Positions 55,723 to 64,000 of a stretch of DNA of 64,000 bases are shown here, one piece after another (within the stretch, counting starts at the first letter, position 1; the number at the start of each line of letters is the position of its first letter). The DNA lies in NCBI RefSeq assembly GCF_900156685.1, contig NZ_FTOJ01000001.1, positions 744,001-808,000 of the forward strand, given 5' to 3'. Both the position numbers and the translations under genes were made by a program. The notes beneath the pieces are model-generated. The model was not told where the DNA came from and ran no database searches. It was given only the letters and a program-made list of their open reading frames with translations. Source of the DNA: Chryseobacterium piscicola (GTDB taxonomy: Bacteria > Bacteroidota > Bacteroidia > Flavobacteriales > Weeksellaceae).

Positions 55723-57915
55723 ATGAAACAAATAATATTTATCATTGCTTTTCTTTTTGCTAAATTTATGGTTGCTCAAAAAGGCAATCCCGCTCCATCT
55801 TTACCAGTTATAGACGAATATTTTGGTAATAAAATTGTTGATGAATACAGAAATTTAGAAAACTTGAAAGATTTATCCACCATTAAATGGATGAAATCTC
55901 AGACAGATTATGCTATTTCAGTTATCAATAAAATCCCAAATAAAAAATTTTATCTGAACAAAAGATTGGAATTTGATAAAAGGCAAGGTTTTGCCGTTTC
56001 GGATTTAAACATTACAAGCAATGATAAATATTTTTATCTTAAAAGAAATGCCGGTGAGAAGTCGGCAAAAGTATATTACAGAAATGGATTTAATGGAAAA
56101 GAAGAAATACTTTATGATCCAGCAGATTTTAGTTCTTCAATTAAAAGTACAACGGAAAAATTAAAACATCAGTTTACAATCAACCTATTGAGTCCGAGTT
56201 GGGATGGAAGCAAATTAGCAATTTCTTTAACAGAAAATGGTAAAGAATTTTCCGAAGTCATTGTAATGGACGTAGGAAAAAAATATATTCATCCTGAAAT
56301 TATCACAAATACAGATCCTTCGAATATTGGAGGAATCAGATGGCTGGAAGACAATTCTGGCTTTTTCTATATTTCATATCCCACCATTGACAGCAGTTCT
56401 AAAGAATATGGAAAAAATACACAGTCCGTTTTATACAAAATAGGGCAAAATCCTCAAAAATTAAATGTAGTATTCTCTAATCCGCACAATCCCAATCTTG
56501 GAATAGAAAAAACGGCGTTTCCTGCTGTTTTGGCATTTAATTTTGATGACAAATACTATATCGGGATTTTAGTGGATTCTGAAGATTTTAGAAACACATT
56601 TATAATTAGCAAGAAAAATCTTTTAGAAGGCAAAAAAAACTGGAAACCATTATATACAAAAGAAGATAAGGTACAAAACATAAGCTTAGCAAATGATGAA
56701 ATTTATTTTTTATCCGGATATAATTCTTTGAATTATAAATTGTGTAAAACCAATACGAACAATCCTAATTTCACAAATCCAGAAGTATTGGTTCCCGAAA
56801 AGCAAGATGAAGTTATAACAAGCTATAAAATAACCAAAGATGGGGTTTACTTTACAAGAACAAAAAATGGTGTAGAAGCCAAACTGTATTTATACAAAGA
56901 TGGAAAAGAAACTAATATAGAAACCCCTTTTGTAGCAGGAAATATTTATTTGGAAGCAAAAGGGAAAAATTTTTCAGACATTTGGATTAGCTGTTCAGGT
57001 TGGGCAAATGAAGAACAACGATTCAAATATGACTTACAAACCAATTCGTTTATTTCTGAAAATCTTACTCCAATTATTGAATACCCAGAATTTAAAGATG
57101 TTGTTGTTGAGGAAATTACTATAAAATCTTATGATGGCGTAGAAGTCCCATTATCTTTAATTCATAATAAAAACATTAAAAAAGATGGTAATACTCCTGT
57201 ACTTATTAATGGTTATGGTGCTTTTGCAGAATCCTATTATCCCTATTTTTCTTTGAGTTATTTATTATGGGTTAACCAAGGAGGTATGGTTGTAGTTCCG
57301 CACGTAAGAGGTGGCGGAGAAAAAGGAGAACAATGGCATATTGACGGACAAAAATTGAAAAAATCCAATTCTTGGAAAGATTTAATTGCTTGTACGGAAT
57401 TTTTAATTGCTCAGCATTATACTTCACCAAAAAAAATAGCACTTTTAGGAGGAAGTGCCGGAGGAATTTTAATGGGCAGAGCAATGACAGAAAGACCTGA
57501 TTTATTTGCTGCAATAATGATAGAATCTGGAAGTCTAAATACATTAAGAAAAGAATTTTCAGGAGGAACTGGAAATACCACAGTTCAAGAATATGGTTCG
57601 GTAAATGATTTGGAAGGATTTATGGCTTTAAAAGAAATGGATGCCTATCATCATATAGAAAAAGGTGGAAAATATCCAGCGACTTTAATTACTGTAGGTA
57701 TTAACGACCCTATCGTTACTCCTTGGATTTCTACAAAATTTGCTGCAAAGTTATTAGCAAATAATACCTCAGTTAATCCTGTGTTATTAAAAATTGATTA
57801 TGAGGGTGGCCATGCTACTAGTAATTCCGCAGTACAGAGATATGCCAATATCGGAGATCTTTTTGCATTCGCTTTTTGGCAACTTGGACATCCTGATTAC
57901 CAACCAAAAGATTAG
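55723..57915 (+). CDS. Secreted prolyl oligopeptidase (S9A family)
   Basis: 730 residues. Signal peptide to about residue 18 (KFMVAQ). The N-terminal propeller (about 80-440) covers the active site, and the C-terminal alpha/beta hydrolase carries the triad S578 in GGSAGG, D662 in GINDPIV and H697 in EGGHATSN. It cleaves short peptides after Pro. The export signal places it in the periplasm or outside. Directly behind precursor peptide 1 and under its promoter, it may take part in peptide maturation, degradation of competing peptides, or immunity. Prolyl oligopeptidases mature some class III lanthipeptides, but I know of no class I case. Confidence 0.88.
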   Translation: MKQIIFIIAFLFAKFMVAQKGNPAPSLPVIDEYFGNKIVDEYRNLENLKDLSTIKWMKSQTDYAISVINKIPNKKFYLNKRLEFDKRQGFAVSDLNITSNDKYFYLKRNAGEKSAKVYYRNGFNGKEEILYDPADFSSSIKSTTEKLKHQFTINLLSPSWDGSKLAISLTENGKEFSEVIVMDVGKKYIHPEIITNTDPSNIGGIRWLEDNSGFFYISYPTIDSSSKEYGKNTQSVLYKIGQNPQKLNVVFSNPHNPNLGIEKTAFPAVLAFNFDDKYYIGILVDSEDFRNTFIISKKNLLEGKKNWKPLYTKEDKVQNISLANDEIYFLSGYNSLNYKLCKTNTNNPNFTNPEVLVPEKQDEVITSYKITKDGVYFTRTKNGVEAKLYLYKDGKETNIETPFVAGNIYLEAKGKNFSDIWISCSGWANEEQRFKYDLQTNSFISENLTPIIEYPEFKDVVVEEITIKSYDGVEVPLSLIHNKNIKKDGNTPVLINGYGAFAESYYPYFSLSYLLWVNQGGMVVVPHVRGGGEKGEQWHIDGQKLKKSNSWKDLIACTEFLIAQHYTSPKKIALLGGSAGGILMGRAMTERPDLFAAIMIESGSLNTLRKEFSGGTGNTTVQEYGSVNDLEGFMALKEMDAYHHIEKGGKYPATLITVGINDPIVTPWISTKFAAKLLANNTSVNPVLLKIDYEGGHATSNSAVQRYANIGDLFAFAFWQLGHPDYQPKD

Positions 57916-58240
57916 CCAATGCAACGTTTCCCTTATACTTTTTTTGACAATTTTGTTGCCAGAGGATTAATAATGTCTCATAAAAAGATATTTTTTTCAC
58001 ATATTAAAATTGAGAATTTTAATATTATTTATTCATCTATAAATTACAAATTCTGATGGGCTTAATTAGTGTCTTTTCCTTGAATGAACACCTAGAAAAA
58101 TCAACCTTTCAACCCTAATGTTATATTAATTCATAACAGATCAATCCATAATATAATCTCATCTATAAGACAATTGATATTTTCAACTATTCAAATAACA
58201 CTCTGGTTATGTGTTAGTTGATAATTATATTGAATTATGA
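57916..58240. other. Gene-free AT-rich spacer within the lanthipeptide locus
   Basis: No gene recognised. Contains a partial copy of the regulatory element core, ATCTATAAA at 58035-58043. No convincing terminator after the peptidase gene was seen. Confidence 0.5.
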
Positions 58241-58296
58241 ATTTATAAATCTATAAAGTAAATATTTTGATTAAATACAACAACTCGATAAGTTTG
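58241..58296 (+). promoter_or_regulatory. Promoter of the lanthipeptide biosynthesis operon
   Basis: ATTTATAAATCTATAAA at 58241-58257, 8 bases, TTTG (58266-58269), 19 bases, TAAGTTTG (58289-58296). Both promoter boxes match the Bacteroidetes consensus perfectly. The start codon is at 58313, so the untranslated leader is only about 10 bases. Confidence 0.7.
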
Positions 58297-58312
58297 TAAA
58301 AGATATTTAAAA

Positions 58313-59488
58313 ATGATACAGTTAAGAATTTTTGTAATACTTTTTATTTCAATTATTGGTATTTTCAAATCACAAAATTTGAAACTAAGAATTATTGATT
58401 CAGAAAACGGTGATCCAATTCCAAATGCGCGAATAATTGATGCAACTATGATAATGTATAGCAATGATGATGGTTTTATTTTGTTGCCCAAAACTACTAA
58501 AAACATAGAAGTTTCTGCCTTGGGTTTCCAGACAGAAAAATTTTCACATTTCAACAAAATCGTAAAACTAAAACCCTTGTATAAGGAAATTGATGAAGTA
58601 AAAATTATCAATATTGATATAAAAAAGCTTTTTTCAGATGTTTTGAAAAATTACGAAAAGAGATATTACAGCAAACCGTCTATTTATAACATTCTTTACA
58701 AACAAAAAAACAGTGATGATGATATCTTAAGTTTTCTTTTGATAGCTGATGGTAAACTTTGGACAGAATCCAATACCTACAATTATAAAGATGCTTTTAA
58801 TAAAAGATTCGATAATTTTATTCAAATGGAGGTTGATTCTGTAAAATATTTCAAATCTACTATTTCTGAAAATGATTTTTGTAAGGGCCAATCTTTGAAT
58901 CGATCAAAGGATTTTATAGGAAACCTATTTTTCAACTATGAATTAGCACGAGTTAATTATTATTTCAAAACAAAAGATGCAAAATATTCAGGCAAGATTG
59001 TTAATGATTCAAATAATGAGCAAACAATTGTCTTTAAAATAAATACTTCTGAAATAGATGTTTCTGGCACAATTACTTATCAGAAAATTGACAAAACAAT
59101 TATCCATTATGAACTGAACTATGATCAAAGCAAATATCCTTCCTATAAAGTAAAAAACAAAAACGGATTGGAATATGAGTTTAAAGTGGGAAATGGAGTC
59201 ACTTACTATGATTTCTATAAAAAAGGTGATAAATATCTTCCTTCTCTTTCTGGAACGAAAGGATATAGTTATTGTACTTATGACGAATTAAAACAAAAAA
59301 ATAGTTTTAGCAGGGAAATTATTTTTCAGAAATTCAGCGAAACTAATATTTCTGAACTTCCCAATAAAATTGATCTTACAAAAAGAATTTGGGAAAACAT
59401 TTCTAAAGAGAAAACCCAAAACAACAGCGTTTTACTATCCGAAGAAGAACAAAAATTTATAGATGAAAAATCGTATGAAAAAGATTAG
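58313..59488 (+). CDS. Secreted carboxypeptidase-regulatory-like domain protein
   Basis: 391 residues with a signal peptide (LFISIIGIFKSQN). Residues about 22-90 form a carboxypeptidase-regulatory-like beta sandwich (LRIIDSENGDPIPNARI, then IEVSALGFQTEKF). The remaining 300 residues are beta-rich and unassigned (landmarks KIDLTKRIWENISKE and FQKFSETNISELPNKI). Such domains often sit on outer-membrane transport or surface proteins. It opens the operon that encodes the precursor peptides and LanC/LanB and overlaps the next gene by 26 bases. Pairing of such a protein with a GLPGLI protein and a lanthipeptide set suggests an envelope role in export, uptake or immunity. Confidence 0.65.
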   Translation: MIQLRIFVILFISIIGIFKSQNLKLRIIDSENGDPIPNARIIDATMIMYSNDDGFILLPKTTKNIEVSALGFQTEKFSHFNKIVKLKPLYKEIDEVKIINIDIKKLFSDVLKNYEKRYYSKPSIYNILYKQKNSDDDILSFLLIADGKLWTESNTYNYKDAFNKRFDNFIQMEVDSVKYFKSTISENDFCKGQSLNRSKDFIGNLFFNYELARVNYYFKTKDAKYSGKIVNDSNNEQTIVFKINTSEIDVSGTITYQKIDKTIIHYELNYDQSKYPSYKVKNKNGLEYEFKVGNGVTYYDFYKKGDKYLPSLSGTKGYSYCTYDELKQKNSFSREIIFQKFSETNISELPNKIDLTKRIWENISKEKTQNNSVLLSEEEQKFIDEKSYEKD

Positions 59489-60305
59489 TTTTTTATTTGT
59501 GTTCTTATTTAGTTTTCTTGCTAAGTCTCAAATACACCGATTTATTTATGACGTAGAATATAAAAAAGATTCAACTTCAAATCTTACCACAAAAGAAAAT
59601 TATTTGCTCGACATACGGAAAAGTGAAGTTCTATATTATACCAGAGATTTTTTTGTTGCTGATTCTTTAATTAATAACAATATTCCTTTTCCAAAAAATA
59701 TGAAACTGAACACATCTACAATTGTATCTCATAAAGCAAGTAGTGATAATTATGATGAATATGATTTATTGGAAAATACGATTCTAAAACTACAAACAAA
59801 AGATTTCCAAAACTGGAAATTAACAAATGAAAAAAAACAAATAAAAAATTTAACCCTACAAAAGGCTGTAGCAACTTGGGGCGGAAGAAACTGGATAGCT
59901 TGGTTTACATCTGAAATTCCCTTTCAGGAAGGACCATATAAATTTCACGGATTACCTGGGTTAATTGTAGAAATCTATGATGAAAATAATAATTACAGGT
60001 TTGAATTAGTAAAATCTGAAAATATAACAAAAATGTCCGAAAATCAATTCATTGAAATGTCCAGACAAATGTCTGTTCCAGTAACGTGGGAAAAGTATAA
60101 AAATACCAAAATTAAATTTTATGAATCTCCTATAAATTTCATCAAAAACGGACTTGGAGATTCAAAAAATGAAGATTTTTTTTTAAATGATGGAACTATC
60201 GTGAATTCAAAAAATAGGAGAGAAATAAACGAGAGTTTACGCAAGTCTATTAAAAGGTATAATAACCCAATTGAAAAAGACAGAATAATTAATTATTCAA
60301 ATTAA
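59463..60305 (+). CDS. GLPGLI family secreted protein
   Basis: 280 residues. Signal peptide (FLFVFLFSFLAKSQ). The family name-giving motif is present in PYKFHGLPGLIVEIYD, after the conserved WFTSEIPFQEGP stretch. GLPGLI proteins are common in Flavobacteria and have no established function. They often neighbour carboxypeptidase-regulatory-like or TonB-dependent proteins, as here. The start at 59463 overlaps the upstream gene, and the internal Met at 59475 is equally plausible. Followed after 23 bases by a precursor peptide gene. Confidence 0.85.
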   Translation: MKNRMKKISFLFVFLFSFLAKSQIHRFIYDVEYKKDSTSNLTTKENYLLDIRKSEVLYYTRDFFVADSLINNNIPFPKNMKLNTSTIVSHKASSDNYDEYDLLENTILKLQTKDFQNWKLTNEKKQIKNLTLQKAVATWGGRNWIAWFTSEIPFQEGPYKFHGLPGLIVEIYDENNNYRFELVKSENITKMSENQFIEMSRQMSVPVTWEKYKNTKIKFYESPINFIKNGLGDSKNEDFFLNDGTIVNSKNRREINESLRKSIKRYNNPIEKDRIINYSN

Positions 60306-60328
60306 AAACCAATTTTAAAATTTATATT

Positions 60329-60529
60329 ATGAAACGAAAACTAAGTCTAAACAAAGAAAAAATTAGCAAATTGACTGATTTGCAATCTTCACAAATTAAA
60401 GGCGGATTGGCAGTGAGCACTCGTCATAATTTCACCTGCGGTTTGTGTACTGGTGGTGATGGCACGAAAGATTCTTGGAATACGTGTGCCAAATCTGAAT
60501 GTTTCAGATGTGACCAAGTAGAAAATTAA
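60329..60529 (+). CDS. Class I lanthipeptide precursor peptide 2
   Basis: 66 residues. The leader MKRKLSLNKEKISKLTDLQ ends with IKGG at residues 23-26. The leader carries the KKLxLNKxKIxKL pattern of Bacteroidetes class I lanthipeptides. The 40-residue core has five Cys and seven Ser/Thr, for example NFTCGLCTGGDG and WNTCAKSECFRC, enough for several lanthionine rings. The core region FTCxxC[ST]xGGDG is shared with peptide 3. It sits 22 bases before peptide 3. Confidence 0.9.
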   Translation: MKRKLSLNKEKISKLTDLQSSQIKGGLAVSTRHNFTCGLCTGGDGTKDSWNTCAKSECFRCDQVEN

Positions 60530-60551
60530 AACCAATTAAATATTTATCATT

Positions 60552-60740
60552 ATGAAACCAAAAAAATTATCATTGAACAAAGAAAAAATCGTAAAACTAA
60601 CAAGAGATCAATCTGCGTCTATTAATGGTGGGAAAGCTTCTGCAAGCAGTTCTTGGAATGATTTCACTTGCTGTTGGTGTTCAAATGGAGGAGATGGTCC
60701 ATCAAAAACAAATAATTGTGTAACCAAAGATATGGGTTAA
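60552..60740 (+). CDS. Class I lanthipeptide precursor peptide 3
   Basis: 62 residues. Leader MKPKKLSLNKEKIVKLTRDQ with INGG at residues 24-27, nearly the same as peptide 2. The 35-residue core starts KASASSSWNDFTCCWC and contains four Cys and several Ser/Thr, including a SASSS cluster. GGDG follows the FTCCWCSN part as in peptide 2. The two cores may act together as a two-component lantibiotic, but that is only suggested by the pairing. Confidence 0.9.
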   Translation: MKPKKLSLNKEKIVKLTRDQSASINGGKASASSSWNDFTCCWCSNGGDGPSKTNNCVTKDMG

Positions 60741-60769
60741 TTTAAAAGTTTATCTCAATAATTTTAATA

Positions 60770-60795
60770 ACAAGCCCTAATTAATTAGGGCTTGT
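60770..60795 (+). promoter_or_regulatory. Perfect 26-bp palindrome between precursor and enzyme genes
   Basis: Half-site ACAAGCCCTAATT followed at once by its reverse complement. It lies between precursor peptide 3 and lanC. Without a T run it may be an attenuating or processing hairpin that keeps enzyme expression below precursor expression, or a protein-binding site. Confidence 0.65.
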
Positions 60796-60808
60796 ATCAC
60801 ATATCAAT

Positions 60809-62056
60809 ATGAATACCCTAAAAAAAATACATGAAATTGAGAGCTATATAAAAGAAACTTGGAATAAAGAACCATATGTGTCAGACCTTTCATTGTTTAC
60901 AGGAGTCAGCGGAGTGCCAATTTTTTATTATATGCTTTATCAATATACTAACGAATCAAAATATCTTGATAAAATTGAGATAATTCTTAATTTTATTTTT
61001 GAAAGATTAAATGAAAGTGATGAAAACATCCCAAAAACTTATTGCCTTGGACTTGCTGGGATCGGTTATATGCTAAATTTTTTAGAAGAATCTGACGAAC
61101 TGAAAAACATTGATTTTAAAGAAGCACTTGAAGTCATTGATGAGATACTTTTAGATACTATAGATTATTTTCTTTCCTATATCGACCACATAGACAGTAA
61201 AGACAAAATGGAGCATATAGATTTCCTGCACGGAGTTTCGGGGATAGCTCATTATTTTCTCGAACGAAATAAAAAAGAAATTTTTTCTGGAAAAATTATT
61301 ATATTATTTGAGAAGCTTTCTGAAATTGTAAAATGGGATTATGAAAAAGCATTAGAATCTATAAATAATACAGAAATTAACCAAAATTCACATAAAACAA
61401 ATATTGGATTGGCGCACGGGCATATCTCATTCATTTTATTATTTTCAAAGTTTTTATTGCTAGTTCCTGACAATCAGGTTGTCAGAGAAGGAATCAAAAC
61501 AAGTGTAAAAACAGTTTTGTTGTTTAGAAATGATGATGAAAATAGTTTTTGCCAATTTCCAAGTATCGCTGTAAATAAACATACTGCGAATTATAATATT
61601 CATTTGGGATGGTGTTATGGAGACCAATCAGTTTCTTACGGTTTGTATAAGGCAGGAAAAATTCTAAATGATATTAACTTAATTGCTTTATCTGAAGAAA
61701 TCGCTTTATCTACACTAAAAAGAGAATCTCTACAGTTAGCATTATTGAATGAAGAAAACTGCGATGCAGGATTTTGTCACGGAACGATAAGCGTAGCTTA
61801 TTATCATAAAAAGTGGTATTCAATAACGAGCAATGTTGAGTTTTTAAAATTATACAAAAAATTTACTAAGGATACATTGTTAATTGCAAATAAAAGATAT
61901 GGATTGGCTGGTTATATGAAAAAAACAGCAACAGGAGAATATCAAAATACTTTGGGACTTTTAGATGGTATCGCAGGAATAGGTGTTTTTTTGATTGATA
62001 GTTTATTAAATGAAAACGTATCAATAAAATGGGAATCTATCTTTTTGATAGATTAA
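60809..62056 (+). CDS. lanC: Lanthionine synthetase C-like cyclase (LanC)
   Basis: Zinc enzyme that adds Cys thiols to dehydrated Ser/Thr, closing the rings of the precursor peptides. 415 residues, alpha/alpha toroid. Repeated Gly motifs LGLAGIGYML, HGVSGIAHYF, LAHGHISFIL and LGLLDGIAGIG mark the helical repeats. The zinc ligands are C269 in GWCYGD and C323-H324 in GFCHG, all intact. The stop abuts the lanB start with no gap, so the two are coupled. The product is cytoplasmic and works with LanB on peptides 2 and 3, probably also on peptide 1. Confidence 0.93.
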   Translation: MNTLKKIHEIESYIKETWNKEPYVSDLSLFTGVSGVPIFYYMLYQYTNESKYLDKIEIILNFIFERLNESDENIPKTYCLGLAGIGYMLNFLEESDELKNIDFKEALEVIDEILLDTIDYFLSYIDHIDSKDKMEHIDFLHGVSGIAHYFLERNKKEIFSGKIIILFEKLSEIVKWDYEKALESINNTEINQNSHKTNIGLAHGHISFILLFSKFLLLVPDNQVVREGIKTSVKTVLLFRNDDENSFCQFPSIAVNKHTANYNIHLGWCYGDQSVSYGLYKAGKILNDINLIALSEEIALSTLKRESLQLALLNEENCDAGFCHGTISVAYYHKKWYSITSNVEFLKLYKKFTKDTLLIANKRYGLAGYMKKTATGEYQNTLGLLDGIAGIGVFLIDSLLNENVSIKWESIFLID

Positions 62057-64000
62057 ATGAAAGTTATGAAGAAAACATATTATAGTCCTTTTGAAAAATT
62101 CGTGTTAAGAACTCCGATTTTATCCTTAGAATCATATAAAGATTTAACATCAACTGAATTTATATCTGATCAGAAATTAATAGATTATTGCAAAAATGAA
62201 ATTATTCGTGAAGCGATATTTTTAGCTTCTCCATCTTTTTCTTCTCAAATAGACAAATGGATGAATAATGAAATTACAAATGATGAGAAAAAACTAAAAT
62301 TAAAACATAGTGTTTTAAAATATCTTTCCAGAATGTCTTCTAGATGCACTCCTTACGGATTATTTGCCGGTTGCTCTGTCGGGCATTTTTCAGATCAAAC
62401 TCAAATCATCATAGATAAGCCAATAAATCATAAGCGCCATACAAGATTGGATATGAATTATGTGGTTGCATTATCGGATAAATTGATGAAAATTGATAGC
62501 ATACGAAATAATCTGAAATTTTATCCAAATACCAGTCTTTATAAAATTGGTGATAAATATAGGTATATAGAATGTTCTTATAAAAACAATATAAGGCATT
62601 ACGATATTGTTGCTGTTGATTATTCGGAATATTTAGAAAAAATTATAACTGACACAAAAAAAGGATTACAGATAAATGAAATTATAAATATTCTAACGAA
62701 AGTAGAAATTGATTATGATGAAGCAAAAGAATTTGTGGATGAATTAATTGAAAGCCAGTTGATTGTCAGTGAATTAGAGCCATCCGTTTCTGGTTTAGAA
62801 TTTATCAATCAGTTAGCCATTATACTAAAAGATAATTTTGGTCAGGATGACGAAAATCTACAATTCATAGAATCTATAGAAAAAAATCTTAAAAATTTGG
62901 ATAATTCCATTGGGAATCCTATAAGTGAATATATTTCTATTAGCGAATCTATTAAAAAAAAAGAAATTCCTTTTGATTTAAAATACCTTTTTCAATGTGA
63001 TTTAGTTGTATCAGCTAAATCTAATTTCATTGATAAAAAGATCTTAAAAAATATTGAAAATGTAATAAAACTTATCAATAAAATTAAAAAAGTCAAATCC
63101 AAAAATTATTTAGATCATTTTAAAGAAGCATTTTATGAAAGATATGAGGAGCACGAAATGCCAATATCAACAGTATTAGATCCTGAGGTCGGAATTGGAT
63201 ATGGTTTAAATACAAAATCTAACGACGACAATCCGCTAATTGATGATATTTTGCTTTTACAGCCCGAGAAAGATCCTAAAGAAGCTCGAGAAATAAAATG
63301 GACAATTATAGATGATATTATTCAGAAAAAGATAATAAAAGCCATTCAGAAAAAGCATTCTGTAATACAATTGGAGGATAATGATTTTGCCTTTCTACCA
63401 GATGCTTCTTTTGAAGATTTACCGGAAACAATCTCATTTTTTACAGAAGTAATAGAAGAAAATAATGTTCTTAAAATAAAATTTTCCGGAGGAGGTGGAG
63501 GAAGCGGAGCTAACTTATTAGCAAGATTTTGCCATAGCGACGAAAATATAAATGAATTTGTAAAAGAAATAATCAATTTTGAAACAGAATACAATTCTGG
63601 TAAAATCGTTGCAGAGATAGTGCGTCTTCCCGAAGCAAGAGTCGGAAATATTTTGTCACGACCAGATTTTAGGAATTATGAAATTCCCTATTTAGCTCGT
63701 TCAGTAAAACCTTTAGAAAAACAGATAAGTATCGACGACATAATGGTGTCTGTAAGGAATAATAAAATAGTGCTCAGATCTAAATTCTATAACAAAGAAA
63801 TATTACCAAGATTAACCAATGCACATAATTATGCCAATAACAATACACTTCCTATTTATCACTTTCTAAGCGATATGCAGCTGAACGATCGTTCTGGATT
63901 ATATTTAGACATCAGCAACTTCGATTATTTATACAAATTTATCCCACGAATAGAATATAAAAATTTAATACTTTCTTATGCTTCGTGGAATTTTCAATTA
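62057..64000 (+). CDS. lanB: Lantibiotic dehydratase LanB (3' partial)
   Basis: Glutamylates Ser/Thr of the precursor from Glu-tRNA and eliminates to dehydroamino acids, the first step before LanC. The open frame runs 648 codons to the window end. The N-terminal motif SRMSSRCTPYGLFAGCSVG (91-109) is the class I dehydratase signature, and SGANLLARFCH near residue 482 is also typical. The elimination (C-terminal) domain lies beyond the window, so it cannot be told whether LanB is one protein or split in two as in pinensin loci. The start is either 62057, directly behind lanC, or the Met four codons later (62066). Confidence 0.93.
   Translation, partial: MKVMKKTYYSPFEKFVLRTPILSLESYKDLTSTEFISDQKLIDYCKNEIIREAIFLASPSFSSQIDKWMNNEITNDEKKLKLKHSVLKYLSRMSSRCTPYGLFAGCSVGHFSDQTQIIIDKPINHKRHTRLDMNYVVALSDKLMKIDSIRNNLKFYPNTSLYKIGDKYRYIECSYKNNIRHYDIVAVDYSEYLEKIITDTKKGLQINEIINILTKVEIDYDEAKEFVDELIESQLIVSELEPSVSGLEFINQLAIILKDNFGQDDENLQFIESIEKNLKNLDNSIGNPISEYISISESIKKKEIPFDLKYLFQCDLVVSAKSNFIDKKILKNIENVIKLINKIKKVKSKNYLDHFKEAFYERYEEHEMPISTVLDPEVGIGYGLNTKSNDDNPLIDDILLLQPEKDPKEAREIKWTIIDDIIQKKIIKAIQKKHSVIQLEDNDFAFLPDASFEDLPETISFFTEVIEENNVLKIKFSGGGGGSGANLLARFCHSDENINEFVKEIINFETEYNSGKIVAEIVRLPEARVGNILSRPDFRNYEIPYLARSVKPLEKQISIDDIMVSVRNNKIVLRSKFYNKEILPRLTNAHNYANNNTLPIYHFLSDMQLNDRSGLYLDISNFDYLYKFIPRIEYKNLILSYASWNFQL

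Noticed and set aside
57818..58000. 60-codon minus-strand frame at the end of the peptidase gene
   Set aside because: Overlaps the real gene on the other strand and has no recognisable features.

Overview
The window looks like a chromosomal segment of a Chryseobacterium-like flavobacterium (Bacteroidota, Weeksellaceae or a close relative). It is AT-rich. It carries a SusC/SusD pair, a TraE/F/G/J/K/M/N conjugation set of the Bacteroidetes type, a GLPGLI protein, and promoters of the Bacteroidetes form (TTTG, 19 bp, TANNTTTG). The genus is inferred from family recognition, not from a database search.

Positions 1-21592 are a plus-strand polysaccharide utilisation locus for the pectin rhamnogalacturonan I. 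It encodes a GH2 beta-galactosidase (5' end outside the window), two CE12-type SGNH acetylesterases, a GH106 alpha-L-rhamnosidase, a DUF4350-type protein, a PL11 rhamnogalacturonan lyase and a GH105 unsaturated-rhamnogalacturonyl hydrolase. These are followed by the rhamnose importer RhaT, the mutarotase RhaM, SusC, SusD and a fused rhamnulose-phosphate aldolase/short-chain dehydrogenase. Esterases, lyase, hydrolase and exo-glycosidases strip and cut the polymer, SusCD imports oligosaccharides, and the rha genes take up and degrade rhamnose. Rhamnose isomerase and rhamnulokinase are not in the window. Three transcription units (rhaT-rhaM, susCD, aldolase) share a previously unlabelled 21-bp element, each placed exactly 19 bp before a TANNTTTG-like -7 box.

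Positions 21593-23058 contain no gene. They hold two families of dispersed palindromic repeats (one expanded into about ten 68-bp tandem units), a hairpin terminator and an 82-bp perfect TTA microsatellite.

Positions 23059-26671 (minus strand) encode a three-gene ABC-three-component (ABC-3C) type conflict system: a Rad50-like ATPase with a CPLC zinc hook, a small middle component, and a protein with a restriction-endonuclease-like N-terminus. Positions 26943-51565 (minus strand) are the transfer module of an integrative conjugative element or mobilised plasmid: relaxase and accessory protein, ParA, type IV secretion genes, coupling protein, M23 peptidase, and a 1736-residue methylase/helicase. 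The VirB4-type ATPase TraG carries an inserted DnaJ J-domain, and three consecutive secreted proteins look like tandem paralogues. No integrase or clear attachment site was found.

Positions 51599-53616 hold a secreted repeat-rich adhesin-like gene and an 821-bp gene-free stretch with a 33-bp-period repeat array.

Positions 53617-64000 are a class I lanthipeptide locus: a membrane-spanning TPR/AraC regulator, divergent from a first precursor peptide and a secreted prolyl oligopeptidase, then an operon with a carboxypeptidase-regulatory-like protein, a GLPGLI protein, two Cys-rich precursor peptides, LanC and the start of LanB (cut by the window end). The two plus-strand units share an identical 17-bp element placed 8 bp upstream of the -33 box.
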